A DNA stretch of 64,000 bases, from the NCBI GenBank assembly GCA_018806985.1, contig JADANN010000032.1, forward strand, positions 646,001 to 710,000, in the 5' to 3' direction. Under the pieces are notes generated by a model. It had not been told where the DNA came from. It saw only the letters and a program-made list of their open reading frames with translations, and did no database searches. Numbering within the stretch: position 1 is the stretch's first letter; each line of letters begins with the position of its first letter. Positions 58,120-64,000 of this stretch are shown here, in pieces. This stretch comes from Angiostrongylus vasorum (Eukaryota > Nematoda > Chromadorea > Rhabditida > Metastrongylidae). The translations under genes and the position numbers were made by a program.

Positions 58120-58490
58120 AAGCACGGGAAGGGATCCGAAGCTCCAACCTGCGTCAGTGATCATAAATCAAAGATGTCTTCCTGTTCGCCAAACAGTCGA
58201 AGATGACATGGATCGAACACGTAATGCATATGAACGAGAACCAACGAACAAGAGCCGTTGGTGATTGGATTCCTTGGGATGTCACACTCACTACAGAAAG
58301 ACCACCAATCCCGGTCACAGTTCTCCACGGAAAGCCTCGAACTGGTATGATGCTCAACGAGTCCCTAGAGCGAGCAGAACCAACCACAACTCCCTCATGT
58401 CTTATGGAAAAATGGAAAATCTGCTGGAAGCCGCTCGAGTCGTTCGACGATCCACGGGACAACAGATGATAGAAGTGGTTATCGAAGCAG
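58120..58490 (+). pseudogene. RTE-type retrotransposon C-terminal fragment
   Basis: EHVMHMNENQRTRAVGDWIP (58217-58276), then in another frame YDAQRVPRASRTNHNSLM, and finally ESFDDPRDNR. It shares the GAAGCTCCAACCTGCGTCA leader with 22105-22125. Confidence 0.75.
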
Positions 58491-58959
58491 GTGCAAAAAT
58501 ACAGGACTACTGTCTCAAAAATTTCATTACCTGTGCGACTTGTCAGCAGCTCAAAGGTATAAATGATATGTGCCGCTTCGTCCTGATCGGACCGACATCT
58601 TTCTGGATCTCTGTCGTCCTCTGTGTCAAAGTGAGAGACTGAAACCTAGAAGCAAAGGAATTGAACCCATCTAATTAGTCCATAACTAAAGTGATGAAAT
58701 TGCACCTCCCAGTCTCGAACTATATTATTTTTTGAAGTATATAGCAGGAAACTGCTGGATCACATTACGAACAGAGCCATCGCAAATAAAGTTCAATAAT
58801 TCTGGAGCAAATTACCTTTGCCTTGAGCATTGAAACGTAAGTAGTCCAATTCGCAACAAAAAATTGACTAGAAGCAAAAAAATGCTCGCAGTAGTGTATC
58901 CAACCTTTCAAGACAACCGAAAGAGCAAGGTTTATGCCTCCAATTCTTCAAAACCACTA

Positions 58960-59540
58960 GACTATAAAGAATGATTTATTTCGGCTTACTTTTCGAGGGT
59001 TCCATCTTCATCATAGCCGATGATCCGACAGATGGCCCACAGTTCGTGATCTCGAGGTGGCGCCTTCGTCACGCATCGACTCAGGTCTTCCTCAGCGGAG
59101 CATCTCTCTCGAATGAGCCATACTCACTCGGCGACGCCCCTTTTATACAAGATTTTTTCTTATCAATAGCGGTGGTTGTCCGGTTATAGCCAATAGGAAA
59201 AACTTGTTACGGCTGGAAATCGTAAAAAATAAACTCGAAAAAAATCAAGAGTTGCGAATGAGAAGACCGTTTTTGCCGGACAGTCCATCCTGTAGAAGTC
59301 GGTATCATTATCAGCTAGTACAAAGCGTAACAATAATTCAAAACCGACTTTCCTTTAACGTCGGTATGATTAATCAATATGCATTCTTTCTTTGATGAGC
59401 TTACACGAGGTTGGTAAATAGATTTACTTCGGCTAACGTTTCGTTTCTCTGATGAGGGCGAAACCGTCTAAACGCTAGTCGAAAACCGAAATAAATCTGT
59501 TTACGAACTTCATGTAGGCTTGTCAAAGAAAGAATACATA
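58960..59540. repeat. Beta Penelope terminal repeats, one direct and one inverted
   Basis: The first copy, 58970-59385, has a decayed core (TATGATGA for CTGATGA) at about 58988-59014. The second, 59385-59440, begins TCTTTGATGAGCTTACACGA and reaches GGCTAACGTTTCG. It is met by an opposite copy (59440-59540) ending ATGTAGGCTTGTCAAAGAAA, making a palindrome of about 150 bp. Confidence 0.6.
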
Positions 59541-60014
59541 TCGATTAGTCATACTGAGGTTAAAGGAAATTCGGTTTTGAATTATAAAGATTGAGTTAGC
59601 ACCAATTCCACTAGGTTTTATCGTACATGTTATCATTGAATAAATGAAGTCCATCTGCAAAAAATTTCGAAGAAAATGACCTATCCAGAAAAAATTTCTT
59701 TCAAAGTGTCCAAAAATGACTTCCACTGATCCAGAGGAGATAGTGGCCAAGGTGATCAATTTTTGATCAGAAATGTATTGAAACGCATGTTAATCCTCTA
59801 CAGATGTCCTCATATTTCACACCCTTTAGTCCGTTGTATATTTTGACGCACTACCACATAATTTTCCTCGTATCCATTATCCACGAAGATCTTCCAACTT
59901 TACGTGTGGCTTCGATTGCTGCTTGAGGGTTTTCATTTCGTCTTGAATGTCGTAGAATGCTGGTGGAGCAATTCTCCCTGAAGTCCTGAGGTAGCCAGGC
60001 TGTAGCGTTCCCAT

Positions 60015-60095
60015 TGTACTGCAGAGAGTGATTTTTTCCCAAACAAGTCCACTACCAATTTCCCTACCCCGGAGAGACGAGGGGCTACCACATAA
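60015..60095 (-). repeat. Family A SINE fragment
   Basis: CCCAAACAAGTCCACTACCA and CCTACCCCGGAGAGACGAGG are the middle of the family only. Confidence 0.55.
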
Positions 60096-60359
60096 TACTC
60101 CTTACAAAGTCCCACAAGCAAAAAAAAATGGTGAAATAATTGCATGGTTACATAATGCACATTAGACTCAAACATTACGATTCACACTGTTGAATGTTAT
60201 TCTGCTGATGGAAGAAATATTTTAATAATTTGGATTATAGTTACATTAAATCATGATAACATGACTAGCAACGAGATCTGGTCACAAAATCACGCATTCG
60301 GAACAGAAATACTGACACCAAATCAAATTTAATTCACTCAATGAAATAGCAACGATTTC

Positions 60360-61105
60360 CATGAAATCCTCTAATCCACTGACTTCGTATGGATTCGACC
60401 TAACAGGAGTCGAGTTTGATCCAGGTTCTCTGCTTTCAAGTGATTTCACCTTCGGCGAAACGATATTGCAGCAATCTGAATAGGTTTCTCGAAGATTTCG
60501 TGTCGCAGTAGGGGCAGAATATAAAAGCAGGCCTCCAAGTGGAAGTCAAGCGCCTTTTCGAAAATTTGTTTCCCTAGTGGGCGTTGAAGAATAATAATTG
60601 TGAGCGTTGAACCGCTCGAATTACAGTATACAATCAGCGTGCGTGGTGTGATCGAAACGAAAGACGTAATTCCATCCATTTGTTAACTTTTTTTAATTAC
60701 AGCCTATTATACTTTTTTAGGGCAAGCTATTATGTGTGATACAGCCACACCAACGCTGAGATATTTGCAAAACTCCGGACTGGTAACGAAACTAGCTGAG
60801 AGACAGACGAAACGAAGGACCCGCATGGTGTGGTGGTGAACGCTTTAGCCCTTGGAAAAGGTAATAGCGCGTTCGTTCCCCACCCTAGACAACTGCGGTC
60901 CTGAATTTTGCGAATACCTCAATCGAACTCTGGTGGCCATGGCGATTCTGGTATTCATAGCGAAATCCCATCGTCACTGTCATTTGTAAGACCGCGTTTT
61001 AGCAGTGGCACAGTTGCTACAAACGGTAATGGTGGTATTGGTCAGAGATTTACTTATACGAACAAAAATGACCATCGGGACGGATACCGAACGCTAGTGA
61101 GCTAA
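60360..61105 (+). CDS. Gene F: unrecognised coding-looking segments (tentative)
   Basis: From ATG 60360 the frame reads SYGFDLTGVEFDPGSLLSSD and FTFGETILQQSE, then TAG. The same frame continues RRFRVAVGAEYKSRPPSGSQ and KFVSLVGVEE before TAA TAA (60590-60595). Beyond a family C repeat, 60922-61105 reads SIHSEIPSS-like GIHSEIPSSLSFVRPRFSSG and GQRFTYTNKNDHRDGY, ending in TAG/TGA-type stop at 61103-61105. Codon composition looks real on this strand. No domain is recognised, and the relation between the pieces is not proven. Confidence 0.3.
60700..60921. repeat. Family C inverted fragments within gene F
   Basis: A short - segment (60705-60783) is joined to a + copy (60790-60921) with ACCCGCATGGTGTGGTGGTG and GCGTTCGTTCCCCACC. 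It ends at ATTTTGCGAATACCTCAA, where coding-like sequence resumes. Confidence 0.75.
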
Positions 61106-61309
61106 ATGGATTACACCACATACCTTTACCTGAACTAATAGAGTGCGGAAGAAAAAAAAAGGAGTTCTCGAGATTCCGTAACTGTCTCGTCAACGTAATA
61201 TATCAAGATAACAGTGTAGCGACACAGTTCCCAGGATCGACTTTCTATTAACCTCGGCATTGGAATATGAATGCGTCGTTTTCTTGTTCAGCAATCGCGA
61301 GGTTGTTAA

Positions 61310-61650
61310 ACAGCATACATTTACTTCCATACAAAACCACAATACAATACAACAGTAGCTGACGTTTCGGCAGTATCGCCTTCTTCAGAGCCTGAAAGGG
61401 TATACTGACATACAATTTACTAGGCCAAACGCTTCAATGACACTTACAAAAAAGACGAAAAAACTCGATGGTAATTACATGGTTAACAGCTTCTCGAAAA
61501 AAAACACCGCTTTTTTACGTGCCTTCCCATGAGGAAGATTAGAACAGCTGATTATGGTCGCATAAGGTTGATGACTGCACCGTCCCACATCAGAAATTGA
61601 TGCGAACATACGGGGTCAGGTCGCGTATGACCTTTGTAGCGACAGCTTTG
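61310..61650 (-). mobile_element. Penelope-like element (alpha), end fragment
   Basis: Close to identical to 6140-6465 over its length. The hammerhead-like core at 61362-61389 is unchanged (CTGAAGA, A, GGC...GCC, GAAACGTC) with GGCT/AGCT flanks. This high similarity suggests recent spread compared with other copies here. Confidence 0.8.
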
Positions 61651-63400
61651 CTTTAAGGATACAGCGACACAGCTGGTAGAAGAGAAAGCTCAATAATTTA
61701 CTTTCACAGAACCATATCTGCAGTGAGTTTTGAGAAACACATGATATGTTGGCAATACATAGTTTGCAATTTCAGTCAAGTATTTCAACGAATAGACTGC
61801 GAATAGGAGAAAGCAGAATATTTTATTAGATCAAAAAACACACTGCTTCACATCAAACCATAGTTTAGAATGGTAAAGGAAAACCTTAGAAATCAGAAAT
61901 ATGGTACAGTAGTACCCGAGTGATGAAATGAGAGATTTTAATCGGGAAAAAGAGGTTACCTAGAGTACATATTTGAAATCTTCAGCGAGCACACATTTCA
62001 GCTCGCTCGTAGTATTTGTGAGTTAACTTCTTCTGCATTGCTTCAACTGCGACTTCAGCGGCTTCTGTATAGAAGCTAAAAGAACGTTTATAATCCTGCG
62101 TTAGTCCACATGCTCCCCTCTTGATACATTTAGACTACCTTTGCTAAAACATTGTATCGCGGAAGCACAATCCCCCGCTTCATTACTATTATTAAAGCCA
62201 ACTAGTTTTTCGTACCATTTAATGGCCTCTGGATCACTGTGCTCCTCATCGCGCCTCATTTTTCGCCTACTACCGTGTATAACACTGCACTTCGCTTCCC
62301 ATTCCTGCAGCAGCATCCATAATTTTAAAAGAACAGTCTTCCTGATCGCAATGTTTCCTGTTAGCACTATTCTTTCTTTTTCGTTCGTTCTTTGGCCGGA
62401 CTTCGCTTCCAACAGAATCTTTCGTGACGTTGTGTAGTCTTAAGGTCATCTGAACAACAGTGACTATTGCTTCTACGACCCTACATCGTCTCGCTATAAA
62501 GAGATGGAAAAGCAGACTCCTTATCGCATTTGACAAGAGATCTCTAAAGTCTCGTATCAACGCATAAATCGATTCCTCTAAATGCAACCGTCTGTCATCG
62601 TTATCTTCTTCTAATAAAATCCTACCCAGGTCGTGGAACGTGCAAGACCTAAGTAAATTCGGCCTAAAATGGAAGCATATTGGGTGTTCTCGTCACTTCA
62701 GCATTAAGATCCTACAACTTCACGGACGGCGGAATGCCAGGTAGAAAAGATTTTTTCGAGTCACTGACCAATATTCATCCATCTCTGTATCCCATGTAAT
62801 ACTCGAAGAGCTACTGGAAATCGACCTTTCGATAGTGACAAGGTTCACGACCTTATCGTTGTTTAGTAATGTCGTCAACGTAATGGAAGGTTTATTTCCA
62901 ATATTAGCAGCGCCATGAGTGAAGCTTCCGTCACAGACAGTCATCGTAATCCAGTTCCTCACTACCTGACGATGATTCCACCTTAGAGTCAACTGTAGAT
63001 CAAGCATGATCTAGACGAAGTATGATCTTAAATAGAATTTGTGCGGAGCCGGAGGAATTTTACTGGAATTCTTGAGTGAACTCAGAAACATCTGCTGAAC
63101 AAGTATTTACTAGTCGAGTGGATACTGTTAACTAGTTCACAAGACCTGCTGGTGAACAATTATTGAGCAATGAGCGTTCCACTTCGCACAAACCAAATCC
63201 AACTAGGCAAAATGGCCAAGGTTATTGCACAAGTAAGAGTGAAAGAACAAAGCCATCCCATGCCTACAAAATTTCCATCAGCGCAGTCCATCCCAATTAC
63301 TGTGTATATTTGGGGACAGGTGCAAAGATCTCCAATTCCTTGAATGTCCACCACCATCACCTAATGGCCTGATCTCTCAAATGTAAAAATAGGAAGATGG
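61651..63400. other. Stretch with coding-like - strand frames, unassigned
   Basis: The - strand frames at 62101-62412, 62270-62587 and 62720-63007 have coding-like composition (for example HSDPEAIKWYEKLVGFNNSN). I could not join them or recognise a domain. They may be an old DNA transposon or a gene running left. Confidence 0.3.
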
Positions 63401-63459
63401 GTGTGGGGGTTCCAGGAACAACTTCAGAAACAAAGCCAAAATTGCAGTTTTACTTGATG

Positions 63460-64000
63460 GAGTCAACTACAATGATGTCCTCGAGATAAAACATCAGTTG
63501 GGATGGCAAGCCATGATTTCGAGAACGCATGTTTGAACAATATCGATCTTTTGGTGTGCGTCAAACGGTTATATTCACCAGCCCACGGTTTTGCATCCAT
63601 CTGAAGCCTGATATCCTCAAAAAAAACAAAAAAAAACAGACCGATGCAATTATTGCATACCATTTCGCAACACAGTTATGAGCATATTTTCAATAGCGAA
63701 CACAACTACTGGATGGAAGTCTCTCCAGTCTGCAGCATTCCTTAACAGTGCCGGGTATAAAGGGTTCTTGAAGAAGGCGTAAATCAACAAAGAATTCAAT
63801 CTAAGACTGTCTAATTGATGAGTGCCCATAACGAAGCGCTCTCATTATTGGAACCTCACGAAGCCAAAAAAATTAAATGACGATCACTGCACGATTTTGA
63901 CAGCTTCACTAGCAGCGCTACGACGTATTCCAATAAGATTCGCAACGCGTTCTTGTTTTATGCCTGCCTTGCTACTAGTTCTGGCCTTGTAAGTAGCAGC
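63460..64000 (-). pseudogene. Possible Tc1/mariner-type transposase relic at the window edge
   Basis: The - strand from about 63985 reads SSKAGIKQERVANLIGIRRS and ASEAVKIVQ, which looks like the N-terminal helix-turn-helix of Tc1-type transposases. Later frames are broken and only loosely suggestive. The element may extend outside the window. Confidence 0.35.

Noticed and set aside
62270..62587. Harbinger-type transposase
   Set aside because: A segment FHLFIARRCRVVEAIV loosely recalls the end of Harbinger nucleases, but no catalytic residues or ordered motifs support it.
62640..62720. THAP-type zinc finger on the + strand (CSRHF)
   Set aside because: Only a four- to five-residue likeness; the other zinc ligands and flanking motif are absent.
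1..64000. CRISPR arrays, bacterial operons, ribosomal RNA genes
   Set aside because: None seen; the repeats are dispersed rather than regularly spaced, and gene structure is intron-rich eukaryotic.

Overview
This is nuclear DNA of a multicellular eukaryote, almost certainly a nematode and probably a strongylid (hookworm or barber-pole-worm type). The evidence is: small exons with short TTTTCAG-like 3' splice sites, introns crowded with short tRNA-derived repeats, RTE-type and Penelope-like retroelement debris, a mariner remnant, and a BRD-1 (BARD1) gene. There is no bacterial gene organisation, no rRNA gene and no CRISPR array. The species is inferred from style, not read from the sequence.

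All recognisable host genes are on the + strand. (A) 101-11370: a gene of at least six exons, function not recognised, with a 6-kb intron full of retroelement remains. (B) 18943-20093: HORMA-domain coding sequence (meiotic chromosome-axis type) whose key exon occurs twice in tandem, the first copy decayed. (C) 23285-31344: a long coiled-coil protein in about 14 exons, possibly continuing into exons that end in an AT-hook-like basic tail. (D) 34752-45578: the BRD-1/BARD1 orthologue, with RING finger at the start and two BRCT domains at the end, spread over 10.8 kb and about 14 exons. (E) 45991-53519: scattered coding-looking exons of an unrecognised gene starting about 410 bp after BRD-1. (F) 60360-61105: short coding-looking segments of another unrecognised gene.

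Most of the rest is mobile DNA. Four short-repeat families recur: family A (about 270 bp, tRNA-like, SINE), family B (about 390 bp, with AAGT-type tail), family C (tRNA-like head, often in inverted pairs) and family D. RTE-type non-LTR elements lie at 2935-5350, 10700-11100, 22095-22430 and 57150-58490. Penelope-like elements (reverse transcriptase plus GIY-YIG nuclease) lie at 6140-7640, 14370-15010, 15715-16215, 54850-56215 and 61310-61650. A mariner transposase relic is at about 48045-49255. A 3.9-kb unit at 12935-16786 has inverted arms of about 445 bp.

The most interesting signal is a pair of hammerhead-ribozyme-like motif families in the terminal repeats of the Penelope-like elements. 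One has the core CTGAAGA...GAAACGTC and the other CTGATGA...GAAACGTT; in both, stem I and stem II pair. Several intron-exon joins in otherwise good genes are off by one base, which suggests small indels in the assembly.
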